From: Paraflavisolibacter caeni
Lineage (GTDB): Bacteria; Bacteroidota; Bacteroidia; Chitinophagales; Chitinophagaceae
NCBI RefSeq assembly: GCF_025628885.1
Contig: NZ_JAOTIF010000004.1
Span: 223,431 to 287,430, forward strand
Length of the DNA stretch: 64,000 bases
Reading direction: 5' to 3'
Shown: one piece after another, positions 37,017 to 47,100 of the stretch
How the letters are laid out: every line of letters begins with the position of its first letter
Numbering within the stretch: position 1 is the first letter of the stretch
The notes under the pieces: model-generated
Database searches by the model: none
Told to the model about the DNA's origin: nothing
The model's input: only the letters and a program-made list of their open reading frames with translations
Made by a program: the position numbers and the translations under genes

Positions 37017-38015
37017 ATGAAAGGAATTGTTTATGAAGTTACTGGTACAGATGTACTTGGACTTGCTCCTGTGTTTCATGAAAAATATAAAAGAGGATAT
37101 GCATATGAAACAACAACACACTTTGTTCATTACTATGCATATGATTATGGTTGGAATAGTTTACAAATAAACCTTTGTGTTACAGAACCTAAGAACGGAA
37201 CTTTAGAAGATTGGGTAAAGAAACATTTTGAAGCGACAAACATTCACACTGTAGATTATGAAGTGGGGGAAACAATAGAAGGTGTATGGAGACCTGGTTT
37301 GTATTATTATGAACACATTTATCAAGCATTGAACACTTGTGAATCAGAAAGAAGATTGAATGAGCAAGCTTTAAGGGTTTTGCTCGAAAAATTAGATGAT
37401 ATATTTCTTTACATTGAACCAGATGCAACATCATTCAAGACCTATAGCCATAAGTTACGTGAGTTGCTAATATTAGCATGTACAGAGGTAGAAAGTTCAT
37501 GGGTTTATTTCCTTGATAAAGCGGGAGTATCACCAGTTAATAGAAGCTCCTTTACAACAAAAGATTACATTAGGTTAAAGGATGTTCTTTTTCTTGAAGA
37601 ATATGAATGCACATTTAAAGGCCACACAAGTATTCCTGCAATTCAACCATTTAAAGGTTGGGATGATACTTCACCAACTAAATCTTTATCGTGGTATGAT
37701 GCCTATAATAAGACTAAACATAATCGGGTATTAAATTTTTCAGAGGCTAATATGTACAATGTGATTCAAGCTGTAATTGCAAGTATCATCATGTATATAG
37801 TAAGGTATAGTCCATTCCCCATGCAGGAAGAATCTGGTACATTCAATAGTTTGATAAATCAACATTTTAAGTTTCGTTTGGTGGATTCTGATGTAAAGAA
37901 GCATTACATACCATTAATTGAAATTCCTGCACCTTTTCGTCCAGACATAATTTCATATAGTCCATTTAAAAATGGCCATGTAAAACCCTATGTTGTTAAA
38001 CCTTTTATATTATAA
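37017..38015 (+). CDS. Hypothetical protein with a possible HEPN-like helical region
   Basis: The 332-residue protein has a mixed N-terminal domain (about residues 1-100, rich in Tyr and His) and a helical region from about residue 115. The latter contains KLRELLILACTEVESSWVYF and, later, SLSWYDAYNKTKHNRVLNF and EANMYNVIQAVIASIIMYIV. The NKTKHNR segment with flanking helices recalls HEPN-type RNase or abortive-infection proteins, but the match is weak and the canonical RxxxxH is not obvious. It pairs with the 70 aa gene upstream. Confidence 0.5.
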   Translation: MKGIVYEVTGTDVLGLAPVFHEKYKRGYAYETTTHFVHYYAYDYGWNSLQINLCVTEPKNGTLEDWVKKHFEATNIHTVDYEVGETIEGVWRPGLYYYEHIYQALNTCESERRLNEQALRVLLEKLDDIFLYIEPDATSFKTYSHKLRELLILACTEVESSWVYFLDKAGVSPVNRSSFTTKDYIRLKDVLFLEEYECTFKGHTSIPAIQPFKGWDDTSPTKSLSWYDAYNKTKHNRVLNFSEANMYNVIQAVIASIIMYIVRYSPFPMQEESGTFNSLINQHFKFRLVDSDVKKHYIPLIEIPAPFRPDIISYSPFKNGHVKPYVVKPFIL

Positions 38016-38021
38016 ATGTTA

Positions 38022-38384
38022 TTATTTCTTTTCTATTAGAAACAATATAATTGATATAATAACTCCTAATAGGCTAATTAATAAAGCCCAAAAAGCATAA
38101 TTTTTTGATTTACGCGCAAATTCTAATGTTTGGAGTTTATAATTTTCATCTGCACTGTAACCACCTTCTTCAACAAACCTGTACCCTTTAGCTGTAAGTC
38201 TGCATAAACCAAGAAAGGTGTTGTCATGTGTAATGTAACCTTCCTCAGCTAAGTATCTAAATGCTTTTTTGAATCGAGGATGTTTATAAAGTTCAGGATT
38301 TTCTTCAACAAATATGCTGAAGGCAATTTGACCGTTGATAGATGATAATTTTATTAGAATATCATCAAGTAATTTGTTGTCCAT
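38022..38384 (-). CDS. Hypothetical protein with winged-helix-like and membrane parts
   Basis: The protein of about 120 residues from the ATG at 38384 starts DNKLLDDILIKLSSINGQIA and has a winged-helix-like section (FRYLAEEGYITHDNTFLGLCRLTAKGYRFV). It ends in one transmembrane helix (FWALLISLLGVIISIILFLI). It may be a membrane-tethered regulator. An upstream Met adds only unlikely hydrophobic residues. It converges with the 332-residue gene with 6 bases between stops. Confidence 0.55.
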   Translation of the reverse strand: MDNKLLDDILIKLSSINGQIAFSIFVEENPELYKHPRFKKAFRYLAEEGYITHDNTFLGLCRLTAKGYRFVEEGGYSADENYKLQTLEFARKSKNYAFWALLISLLGVIISIILFLIEKK

Positions 38385-38468
38385 ACTGCCAAAATAAAAA
38401 AAAATAAAAAAAATAGTGTTTTTAGGCCTTTTCAATTTTTACAGACTATTTATTCTAAATGGATAAAT

Positions 38469-38918
38469 ATGTCAACATTTTATTACGATTTAGAACTATC
38501 ACAGGCAAAGGAAACCGCTTTTGCTCAAAAGCTTCAGAACCAGGGTTTTACAGTATCAACTACGCAGGATATGGGTAGGTTTAATGGTTATGATGTTAAG
38601 GCTATACACTCCACAGGTACAACTACGTATGAAGTAAAATATGATGAAATGAGTAGTGTAACAGGTAATGTTGCGGTTGAGGTATGTAAAATGGTTAACG
38701 GAGAAAAAGTAGAATCTGGTATAACTGCCTCTGTAGCAAATGACTATGTGTATTGTTTTCCTGGTGATAATAACTTTTACAATATTCCACGTTTCCAGCT
38801 CTGGAAAATGATTATTACCCAGCAATACACTAAGGTTGTAAACAGTGGTGATGGGGGCAAATATAAACTTGCTCTATTCGATAAAGAATATTTCGTTTCC
38901 AGATGCACCAGAATATAA
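38469..38918 (+). CDS. PD-(D/E)XK nuclease-like protein
   Basis: The 149-residue protein has the layout of small phage-type PD-(D/E)XK nucleases: an N-terminal helix with ETAFAQKLQ, NGYDVKAI giving the Asp, TTYEVKYDEMSSVTGNVAVEV giving the ExK and the TGN-x-A-x-E element, and SGITASVANDYVYCF. Similar proteins occur in phages and mobile elements. The assignment rests on motif order rather than a named family. The start is ATG 38469. Confidence 0.65.
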   Translation: MSTFYYDLELSQAKETAFAQKLQNQGFTVSTTQDMGRFNGYDVKAIHSTGTTTYEVKYDEMSSVTGNVAVEVCKMVNGEKVESGITASVANDYVYCFPGDNNFYNIPRFQLWKMIITQQYTKVVNSGDGGKYKLALFDKEYFVSRCTRI

Positions 38919-38968
38919 AAAACTTTTCAGGTGGAGGTGATTTATCCTACACTTTCTGCGGGACAGTA

Positions 38969-39028
38969 GTAACAGGTAGTAACAATTGGTAACAGTAGTA
39001 ACATCTGTTACGTTGTTATTACTGTTAC
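38969..39028. repeat. GTAACA iteron-like array
   Basis: Direct copies of GTAACA start at 38969, 38979, 38989 and 38998, spaced 10, 10 and 9 bases, followed by inverted copies TGTTAC at 39006 and 39023. The near-helical spacing on one DNA face suggests a cooperative protein-binding site (operator, replication iterons or recombinase arms). The inverted half can also form a hairpin. Confidence 0.6.
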
Positions 39029-39035
39029 TATTTTA

Positions 39036-39474
39036 TGTAAAAAGCATAATCTCTGAACCAACGGCCAACTAAAGAGCCAACTCAATAAAATAAAAAAGCC
39101 ATAAAACATTAATAAACAATACTTTAAGGCTATTCAATGGTGACCCTGTAGGGAACAGAACAGGATCACAAAAGCCGAGACAGTATTGAGTTTCAGCAAA
39201 TCTATTCATCAAGGTAACCGAAAAGGTAACCGAATAAATTGTTGGATTTTGATGAGATTTCGAAGAGCTAATCTGCTCTTAAAATTTACAAAATAACAGT
39301 CACAAATGATAGCAATTTGATTCAAATCTTATGATTTAAGCCTAGTGAAATCAGAATCTTATTCTCAGTGAACTATGCTCAATTGGAAGATTACTCTGCT
39401 CAATAAGCGTAGAAACAAAGTATCAATCAAGTTCTGTGCCTTGCTGGTACAATACTCTTATCTTATAGAGCCAT
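39036..39474. other. Gene-free region with an R1-related 12-bp repeat
   Basis: No gene is seen. It contains a two-copy 12-bp-period repeat GGTAACCGAAAA / GGTAACCGAATA (39213-39236), which matches the layout of the GGGCACCGAATA repeats in the R1 copies. A CCTGT / ACAGG hairpin lies near 39143-39166. Confidence 0.45.
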
Positions 39475-39843
39475 TTAAATGTAGATAAATGATTGTGGGG
39501 GAAAAGAGTTGAAATCTTTTCTGATACAAAGTGGCTTTTTATACCTTTTTGCATATTTTACCTTAATAGCATAACCTGTACTTTTTTTACTGAAGTACTT
39601 AAAGAAGAAATCCTCAGTGATGCCTGCATGTACTTTTGTTTGTTGCCAGAGTACTGCGATATCATCATTCAATATATGATCAATTTCAAACTCACCAATA
39701 ACCTTTTTAATGGGAGCGGATGCATAAACGATCACCTTTTTTACTTCCTTGTTTTTGAAAATAGTCCGTCTGAATTCATATTTTTTTTCTCCGCTGAATA
39801 TCTTATTTGCAAATTCCGGTTTAATCGACAATAATACTTTCAT
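39475..39843 (-). CDS. ASCH domain protein
   Basis: The 122-residue protein opens MKVLLSIKPEFANKIFSGEKKYEFRR, the typical ASCH/PUA-like start with the conserved Lys and Arg pair, followed by VKKVIVYASAPIKKVIGEFEID and GYAIKV. ASCH domains bind RNA or modified bases, and at least one bacterial member hydrolyses N4-acetylcytidine. Its start overlaps the end of the PIN-GNAT gene by 23 bases, so translation is coupled and the proteins probably act together. Confidence 0.85.
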   Translation of the reverse strand: MKVLLSIKPEFANKIFSGEKKYEFRRTIFKNKEVKKVIVYASAPIKKVIGEFEIDHILNDDIAVLWQQTKVHAGITEDFFFKYFSKKSTGYAIKVKYAKRYKKPLCIRKDFNSFPPQSFIYI

Positions 39844-41332
39844 CGCTTTGAGACTCCTTTAATAAGGTCCTTAATTGTTCAATACTGATAGGTGAAAATC
39901 CCCTGGGTACAGACTTCACATCACTAATAATCCCCAACTCAATCAGCCGTGCCAAATTAGGTCTTTTCCGCAAAGAAAAGGTGTATAAGAATTCCACAAC
40001 GAATGGTTTAATATGTTTATATCTGTTCCAAAATTCAAGCAGCTGCTTTTCGGTGAAAAAAGTTTTCTTTCTGCAAATTGAAAAGAGTTCTTCTGGACTA
40101 TCAATATTATCATGCACTCTTTCTACAATTCCAATAGTTGTTGCTACACCGATATACTTTCCTCCTGTTCTATAAAATAAAATTGGATCTCCACTACTAA
40201 GCCTCCGTTCGTAAGAATGTGAAATATAGACTTTACTTAGTGCATTGCGATGCGGTTCCATTTCGCGGTAGTTAGCCGGCGATTCTGTATTTAAAATAGA
40301 ATCGGGTAAAAGTTCTGTATGGTAATCAGGCCAAATAGGTACGAAGAAAGGAGTAGTTTGCTGTGAAATATATGGAAAGGTAACTCTAGGTACGGCTCTG
40401 TCTGCCTTATTTGAAAAATCGCGCACAAATACTTTTTCTCTACCCGTAGGTGTTTCTTTTTCGCCAAACACAACAAATCCCCACTCTTCCAATAACTCAA
40501 TGAGTCGAAGTTGATCGGGTGATTTGTCGAAGATGGTTACATAGATTTCGTCAACTTTATTTATTAGTGCATTATCAAATACTATTTTTAAAAAGCGTTC
40601 CCCTATTCTATATCCATTCAGGATTACTTTGAAAGTACCAATCTTTAGTCTCTTTTTAGGAGGAAACGACGGATATATATCTCTATAGTTTTCCCCAACT
40701 CCTTCTATTTTCACATACAAAAAACCAATAATTAGCTCTTTCCGATAACATACATAGGCTATTTCGTCAGACTTACTTTTAAACCATTTATCAAATCCTT
40801 GGTAATCTTCACGAAAGGAGTCAAAAAAAGAATTATTAACATCAATACTACCGAAATAGCTTTTCTGAATGGAAAGTACTTTATAATTTACGAGTTCCGG
40901 ATGTTCAGCTATACAAACTTCAACAAAACGGGAAATGGTGTATATTTTATCTGATATACCCAACCGGGCTGCTTTTCGGTGAATCTTTCTGTCTTCAGTT
41001 ATGAATATATCGACACGATCTTCAACCAGTTCATTAAGCAGCAAGGAATCATTGCGGTCATTTTCGTCTTTATCCATCTCATCACTGATTGTTTTAACTG
41101 CTGAATTCAATGGGGCTATTGTTTTTAGTACATGATATGCTTCTAATTTTACACTCATAGTTCGGACTACTTCTTCATTACCATGCTTTTTAATCTCTAC
41201 TTCTGTAATAGGGTGTACACATTTGGAGTATTTTAGGTAGTCGAGCCATTTGAATAACTGTCCTATTGAAAGATTAGCAATTTTGGCTGTTTCCCTATGT
41301 ATAACGATGTTAGTATCAAGAAGTACTCTCAT
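39821..41332 (-). CDS. PIN - GNAT - PUA/EVE-like three-domain fusion
   Basis: The 503-residue protein starts with a PIN-like nuclease domain (residues 1-140: MRVLLDTNIVIH with D6, ITEVEIKKHG with its Glu, ENDRNDSLLL, and FITEDRKIHRKAARLGI with the last acidic pair). A GNAT acetyltransferase domain follows (about 160-310: IIGFLYVKI, NGYRIGERFLKIVF as motif A, EEWGFVVFGE). Last comes a PUA/EVE/ASCH-like domain (about 360-480: GDPILFYRTGGKYIGVATTIGIVERV). All three modules are RNA-related in other systems. It is translationally coupled to the ASCH gene. A toxin or an RNA-modification defence role is plausible. Confidence 0.72.
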   Translation of the reverse strand: MRVLLDTNIVIHRETAKIANLSIGQLFKWLDYLKYSKCVHPITEVEIKKHGNEEVVRTMSVKLEAYHVLKTIAPLNSAVKTISDEMDKDENDRNDSLLLNELVEDRVDIFITEDRKIHRKAARLGISDKIYTISRFVEVCIAEHPELVNYKVLSIQKSYFGSIDVNNSFFDSFREDYQGFDKWFKSKSDEIAYVCYRKELIIGFLYVKIEGVGENYRDIYPSFPPKKRLKIGTFKVILNGYRIGERFLKIVFDNALINKVDEIYVTIFDKSPDQLRLIELLEEWGFVVFGEKETPTGREKVFVRDFSNKADRAVPRVTFPYISQQTTPFFVPIWPDYHTELLPDSILNTESPANYREMEPHRNALSKVYISHSYERRLSSGDPILFYRTGGKYIGVATTIGIVERVHDNIDSPEELFSICRKKTFFTEKQLLEFWNRYKHIKPFVVEFLYTFSLRKRPNLARLIELGIISDVKSVPRGFSPISIEQLRTLLKESQSDESIIVD

Positions 41333-41411
41333 AAGTGATCAAATTAGTTTTAATGATTCTAAAGTAAAAAATACCAGAAATATATTGTGAAATAAAATGT
41401 TAAGTGCGCGT

Positions 41412-41633
41412 TTAATCAGCGATAGCTTTATTAGTTAGGAATTGCAGGGAACTTTCTTCTTTTAATCCGATGAGTTCACAGAATTCATAAATAATGATTA
41501 GGTCACCTGGCAGTTTATTGTATTTGAAGCCAATATAAACAATGATCTTACAGACGGTTCATTCCTTCTTACCTGTTATATTAGTAATGTCATTGGCATA
41601 AATGACTATGCGAATAGTTACATTTTCATGTAT
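41412..41633 (-). pseudogene. Broken copy of the 68 aa helical protein
   Basis: Read leftward from 41633, the frame parallels the intact gene at 53719-53925: IRIVIYANDITNITGKKE, then TGA (41559-41561), then KIIVYIGFKYNKLPGDLI, YEFCELIGLKEE. The start codon is ATA where the intact copy has ATG. Both lesions show the copy is dead. Confidence 0.82.
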
Positions 41634-41696
41634 AATGCAGCAAGCTACCTAAAGGATGCGATTTTCTAAATATTTAGGTGGTGGGATAGAAAGTAA

Positions 41697-41855
41697 AACC
41701 CCACAAAGCTAGTATTTGCAGGGCTTTAATGAGATTTGATGTTTGAGTTGCGAACTGGACGGGACCGCACGCTTTCTCTGGAATACGAGCTGGTAATAGG
41801 TTGTAAAGGATAGGATTTTTGAGAGCACCGAATAGGGCACTTTTAGTTTGATTTC
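41697..41855. repeat. Dispersed repeat R1, copy B, with decayed hairpin
   Basis: It contains GAGTTGCGAACTGGACGGGA, similar to copies A and C, and ends in the doubled GCACCGAATAGGGCAC (41823-41840). Before it, AACCCCACAAA / TTTGCAGGGCTT is a degraded form of the perfect hairpin next to copy C. Confidence 0.7.
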
Positions 41856-42311
41856 ATTTAGGCGGATCTGTTGTCCTTCATACTTTATTCCTGCAATTTC
41901 ATCGATTTACTCAGCAAAACTGGAAAATACGCCTCCCAAAATATCAAATAAATTAAAAAAGCAAATAAAATAGAACTATGGTCCTGATTAGTGTGGGGCA
42001 GCAAAGGTGCAGAAATTGGCCGTCAGATCTGAAGCGAAGGGGTTTTGTCCGCATGGAAGGGAAAAAGCAGCCGGTGGTTTTTATCGGTCTTTAAGAGGCA
42101 AGACGGAGCACCTCTCAAATAGAGAACCCACTTTTGATGTCTTTGAGCTCCATTAACTATTTATTGCGATAAATGAAAGAACAAACCTAAACAATAATCC
42201 ACTTTATCGCAATTATAATTTACCCTATCAGATAACTTATTGCCCAAAATCTACTCTATCGCTACATTTGTAGAACTCAATTCTGTAGAACTCTATAAAC
42301 CTCTACAAAGT
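41856..42311. other. Intergenic region
   Basis: No supported gene. The last part must carry the promoter for the XRE regulator. Confidence 0.4.
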
Positions 42312-42656
42312 ATGCATCTGGGCAAAACCATCAAAAAGATCAGAGAGCCAAAAGGCCTGCTACAAAAGCAGGTGGCCGCCCAACTGGGCATCAGCCAAAC
42401 CACCAATAACAAGCTGAAAAACGAAGGCGGCGAGCCTTCCGTAAAAGAACTCCAAAAGCTGGCCACACTCTTTAACATGACCGTGCACCAGATCCTAAAC
42501 TATGAGGGAGAGGTGCCGGGGGAAGTGGCTATAGAAAACAAACCGGGATTTGAACATCTCAAACTGCTCAACCAGCTGGATGAAGAGGACAAACAAACCG
42601 TGTTCAAGATCATCGACACCATGCTCACCAAAAAGAAGTTAAAAGACTTCTTCTAG
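42312..42656 (+). CDS. XRE-family transcriptional regulator
   Basis: The 114-residue protein (from the ATG at 42312; upstream codons are not family-like) has a Cro/C1 helix-turn-helix: LGKTIKKIREPKGLLQKQVAAQLGISQTTNNKLKNEGGEPSVKELQKLATLF. A helical C-terminus follows, with LLNQLDEEDKQTVFKIIDTML as in dimerising XRE regulators of Bacteroidota mobile elements. A hairpin terminator follows, so it is probably monocistronic. Confidence 0.88.
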   Translation: MHLGKTIKKIREPKGLLQKQVAAQLGISQTTNNKLKNEGGEPSVKELQKLATLFNMTVHQILNYEGEVPGEVAIENKPGFEHLKLLNQLDEEDKQTVFKIIDTMLTKKKLKDFF

Positions 42657-42684
42657 AAAAATATAGCAGCACTGTAAAAGAAAA

Positions 42685-42708
42685 AGCCGCAGATAAGGAA
42701 CTGCGGCT
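42685..42708 (+). terminator. Hairpin terminator after the XRE gene
   Basis: A perfect 8-bp stem AGCCGCAG / CTGCGGCT with an 8-nt loop; the downstream T-run is weak. Confidence 0.65.
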
Positions 42709-42767
42709 AACAAACAATAATTTAACTATTTACTACAGACTTGGACCAGCCTCAGGAGAAAAGCATT

Positions 42768-43361
42768 ATGCAAGACAGACTGATTATGGTATGGAAAAAT
42801 GTAGCTAAACGGCTACATGGAACCTTTGAGCAGAAAAAGGATACCGACTACTTCCATAACCATGAAGCTTATGAACTTACTTGTCACTATGATAAACATA
42901 AAGTTATAGTTACAGCTTATCTACAGCTAATTCCTGAACGAGGAAGAGGCCCTTTTCTTACTCACTTTACAAAAGTATATGTGTGCTTTTATAACCAACA
43001 AAAAGTTTATTTCAAAATAGCAAAGAACAGCTTTCTAAGTAGCATTTGTAATCTTATTTCTCCCCAAATTAAAACTCCTAATTCAACTTTCAATAAGCGT
43101 TTTAATCTGTCCGGTCAACCTCGGTTTAAAGTTGCAAGCATCTTTTCTAATCAAGAGATATTACAACCCATAGTTGACTTTGATGATATATACTTAGAAG
43201 TAATTCACAACAATAAGTTTGCCTCTTCCTTTGCACCTCCTAATAATGAAGATGTATTAGAAGTTAATGTAAATTATGTATTGAACAATGAAGAACAGAT
43301 TTTAAATCTTATACATTTATCTACTCTGTTGGTAGAAGAAGTTACTTCTATTCGTATATAA
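42768..43361 (+). CDS. Hypothetical protein
   Basis: The ~197-residue protein (ATG 42768; a TTG at 42741 would add nine residues) has YELTCHYDKHKVIVTAYLQL, FTKVYVCFYNQQKVYFKIAKN and ILNLIHLSTLLVEEV, a beta-rich middle with a helical end. No family is recognised. Its 3' end overlaps the convergent lipoprotein gene by 14 bases. Confidence 0.5.
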   Translation: MQDRLIMVWKNVAKRLHGTFEQKKDTDYFHNHEAYELTCHYDKHKVIVTAYLQLIPERGRGPFLTHFTKVYVCFYNQQKVYFKIAKNSFLSSICNLISPQIKTPNSTFNKRFNLSGQPRFKVASIFSNQEILQPIVDFDDIYLEVIHNNKFASSFAPPNNEDVLEVNVNYVLNNEEQILNLIHLSTLLVEEVTSIRI

Positions 43362-44139
43362 ACTTTATTTTATTCTTTTCTAAACCACGTACTTGGATCG
43401 CTTCTTTCTTTAATCCGTTTTCATAACTATATTTTATATTGTAAACCAATCGCTCACCATCAAAAAGACTTTCACTCAGGAGATTGTTACCTAAGTCATA
43501 TTTATACACTTTTTTGACAACTGTTGAAGCAATTGGGTTTTCGACGATTTCTTGTGTTTTATTTCCATGCAAATCATACTCATACTTTTCACGTGACTGT
43601 AATGTCTTAGTAGTATCAACGATCATAAAAGTTCGCATCGCTGTTAAACGATTATTGGAATCATAATCATACTCCAAGATCATTTTTAAAGAATTAAATT
43701 CTTTATCCCATACCTCTGACTTTAAAACAATCGTATCAGCTTTATAACTGTTTTTATAGATTAAAGTAGAAGTATCACTACCAGGCCTCAAGTCGTACAT
43801 CTTTAGCTTCACTATATTGCCATTTGTATCTCGTAATATTTCAGTTCTATCTGCAAGTGTATTATCAATTTGGAAAGAATAAGCTGTCTCCTTTCCATGA
43901 CTATTGTATTCTGCTTCCTTTTTAATTCTTCTTTTATGGTCTGCGCTATCATAAGTAACCTTTCTTAGTAGGATTCCTTCGCTATAATACTCAATAGCAA
44001 TTGTATCGCCCTTGCTTATGATCTCTCCTCTATTGTCTAAATCGAATTGCACCCATTTCACACTTGTAAAATCCTTCTTAGATTCTTTGCACGACTGTAT
44101 TATGCTTGTTACTATAAAAAGAAACAATAATTTTTTCAT
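43348..44139 (-). CDS. Lipoprotein beside an RHS toxin gene, possible immunity protein
   Basis: The 263-residue lipoprotein has its lipobox at IIQSC (residue 17) and a repetitive beta-rich body with YDSADHKRRIKKEAEYNSHGKE, YDLRPGSD, YDYDSNNRL, YEYDLHGNKTQ and YKYDLGNNLL, resembling YD/MORN-like repeats. It starts one base after the stop of the 1559-residue RHS gene, the usual place for the cognate immunity gene. Immunity is inferred only from position. Confidence 0.6.
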   Translation of the reverse strand: MKKLLFLFIVTSIIQSCKESKKDFTSVKWVQFDLDNRGEIISKGDTIAIEYYSEGILLRKVTYDSADHKRRIKKEAEYNSHGKETAYSFQIDNTLADRTEILRDTNGNIVKLKMYDLRPGSDTSTLIYKNSYKADTIVLKSEVWDKEFNSLKMILEYDYDSNNRLTAMRTFMIVDTTKTLQSREKYEYDLHGNKTQEIVENPIASTVVKKVYKYDLGNNLLSESLFDGERLVYNIKYSYENGLKKEAIQVRGLEKNKIKFIYE

Positions 44140-44140
44140 A

Positions 44141-47100
44141 CTATTTTACTTTAGGTTTACCTCCCTTATTTTCGGCTGAAGCTTTTTCTATGTAGCTCTG
44201 ATAAGTAGAATAGTAGTTTGATTTAAATCTATTCTCTTGTAAGTGACTTCCCGAAGATTCATTATACTTTCCGGTATACCTTGCTGTATTATAAATCACT
44301 CGTCCAGCTTTATATACTCGTTCTTCCTGTTCTGAACCTTTCCTAAAACCTTCGACAGCTTTCACAAGCGGCGATATAGCATTATCACCAAATTCCATAT
44401 TGAGATAAACCTGAGCATCATCATAAACAGGAAAGACATTATGCGGACCCGATAAGGCTACCTTCGCGGTGTTTGCAAATGGCCCTACGATTGATCCATT
44501 GGTCACAGTTTCTTTACCATCATGTAAAACACCTCCCAAATCTCTCGTCTCAAGAATTCGTCCACCTCCTTGAGTTTCTATAGTTTCATAATTATAGGAC
44601 TCATTATGCGAGGTGGTTGCAGAACTACTATTTACAACATTCCCTTTTGCGTCAATTGTTGTAGTAGAAACAGTTTCAGAAACTTGTTGTGTAACCGAAT
44701 TAGAATATTGATTTACCTTTATTCCTCCAGGATGTTGATAGCTTCCAGACTTTAAAAGTGTTTTTGAATTACCTGTTGTTTTTCTACTTGTTGTAGTTTC
44801 TGTAATTGTATAACTGCCATCCTTATTTTTCTTTATTCTGTTTACCTCATTAGAATTTCCATCTTGTGGAGGATAATCTCCTAAAGGATCACTAAAACTT
44901 ATTGGATTGTCGAAGTTAGCCGCGTAAGGACTCCAGCTTTCAGATCTTTCTGCTAATGGATCAATTTGCCACCACCTACCTATTTGCGGATCATAAGTTC
45001 TATAAAAAGCGTCATAGGTGTTTAAATCAAAACTTTCATTATGCTCTATACCATTGTACTCAAACTTATTATCTATTCCCCCCATTGCCTTACTACTGAT
45101 CCCCTGCATGGTGAGTCCGAAGGGATAGTAGTGAGTTTCTTCCAGGATAGGGCCTCTTTCATGGCTCAGGTTAAAGTTATCAAAATACACCAGCTCATCG
45201 CTCTCATTGGTAAAGTACACATACGCATAGCCGTTCTTGCCTACTGTTATGGCATTGGAGAAGGTCCTGTCGATCGTATTCCTTACCCCTGGTGTATAGT
45301 CCACCGGATACACCCTACTGCTTGTCTGATCAAAATGGAATTGCTCATCAAAGAACAAAACACAAAGATAAGCCTTGGGCGCTTCGTCGCCCCCACTACT
45401 ACTTGGAGTAGGGTTGATAAAGGAAGTAAAGGCCGTATTGCTTTGCAATTGGTTGGTAATGGTGGTGGCCTCACCCTTCAGCAAGCCAACCGGTGTAGCT
45501 GTATTGGTAAAACTACTGATCAAACTATTTACAAAACTACCCACTGGATTGGCCACTCCATTGGTACTGCTGGGCCCATTAAAGAAATAATCCACTTTGG
45601 TGTGGATACGGTCACCAGCCATCACCTTTAAGAACTTGGTCGCTCCTATGGAGCCATTGGCTGAACTTTTGCGCACCAGCATGGCATAGGTCATGGTACC
45701 ACCAAAATTCACCTGGCTGCCCCCCCTGGCCCCATCTACATTGATGGACTGCCCATTACTATTCTCCCACTGAGCGTTTTGTTGGCTCTTGTTGGCGTCT
45801 TCAAAAGTAAGAGTCTCATAAGGGTCTGTCTTTACTTCTTCTGTGAGCACCATGCGTACATTGCCCAAATGATCTTTGAGGAAATAATCATAGACAAAAG
45901 AACCATCGGCTGCCTTATAGCGGATTCTTCCTTCCTCCTGGGGCAGAAACTGCAGCACGTCATCTTCATAGGTGCCAAAAAGGTACAGGGTTGTCTTGGT
46001 AGGCTGTCCTGTTTCTGCCACTACTTTTTTGAGCTTGTTGCCCGCAGCATCATACACATAAGTAATGGTGCCTTTTTGATTGCCATTATCATCCTTTACA
46101 ATGATCTGGGTAGGCAGGTTCAGGTGGTTGTAACTGATGGCGCCCCCACTGCTCAGATCAACCCCAGTAGTCGTGCCGATCCTTTTGTTCAGATCTGTGA
46201 TTAAATTCCCATTGGGGTCATATCCGTAATCATCTGAAGTGTTTTTATTGGTAAAGTCACCCATTTTGTTGTCAGTAGTAACGCCATCCGATACGGCCTG
46301 AAGTTTATTACTTGCTCCATTTTTAAAATAAGAGTAACTCAGAATGTCAATATCCGTACTGCCGGTCACCTTCCAGCCTTTCTGGTTCATGGTCTTGATA
46401 TTGCCATTGGCATCATAGCTAAGGTTGGAGACAGAAAAATCCAGGCCCGCACTGCGGTTAAAACCTCCGGTGTACTGGTTAAAGTCTGCATCCGTTAGCC
46501 TGTTAGCTGCATCATAACTAAAGTCATACTTGCGCACCTCATCATCCCCGGTGCTCTTCCATACCGTGCCGGTGATGTTGCCGTTGTATTGAGGTGCTGA
46601 ATAAGAACCCAAAGAGGCAATGCTTTGTTTGTCATAGCCCAGGTCAAAGCCAAAGTAATTAGCCGTGCTGGAAGTACTTTTTGCATAGTCTCTATTGGTA
46701 CCCAGCAGCCAGCCCCGGATGTTGTATTCATAAGTCAAGCTCTCCAGTCCTGTTCCATTGTAATCCGGTGCCAGCTTTTTGCTTTTGAGCTGCCCCAGGG
46801 CATCATACTCCATGGAGGAGATCTTTTTCCAGCCACTACCCCCCACATTCTTTTCAATCCTGGTCACTCTTCCCAGATCATCATAAATGTTCAGGGTGGC
46901 CACCTCATAGCTTTGAGAAGTAGTGCCTCCTTTTTGGTGCCGCACATGGTTGCGGAGCACCTTGCCGGCAAAGTCATAGCGCGTGGTCACAATGTCTATA
47001 CCATCGGAGACATTGGTGGACTGCACCTGGATGACACGCCCCTTCTCATCATAGATGTTGACCGAGTAAAGGTATTTGGTGTCGCCCAGCACTTTGACTT

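Noticed and set aside
39135..39170. tRNA-like 3' end on the minus strand (CCCTACAGGGTCACCA)
   Set aside because: The T-arm cannot be paired properly and no cloverleaf exists. At most it is a degraded attachment remnant.
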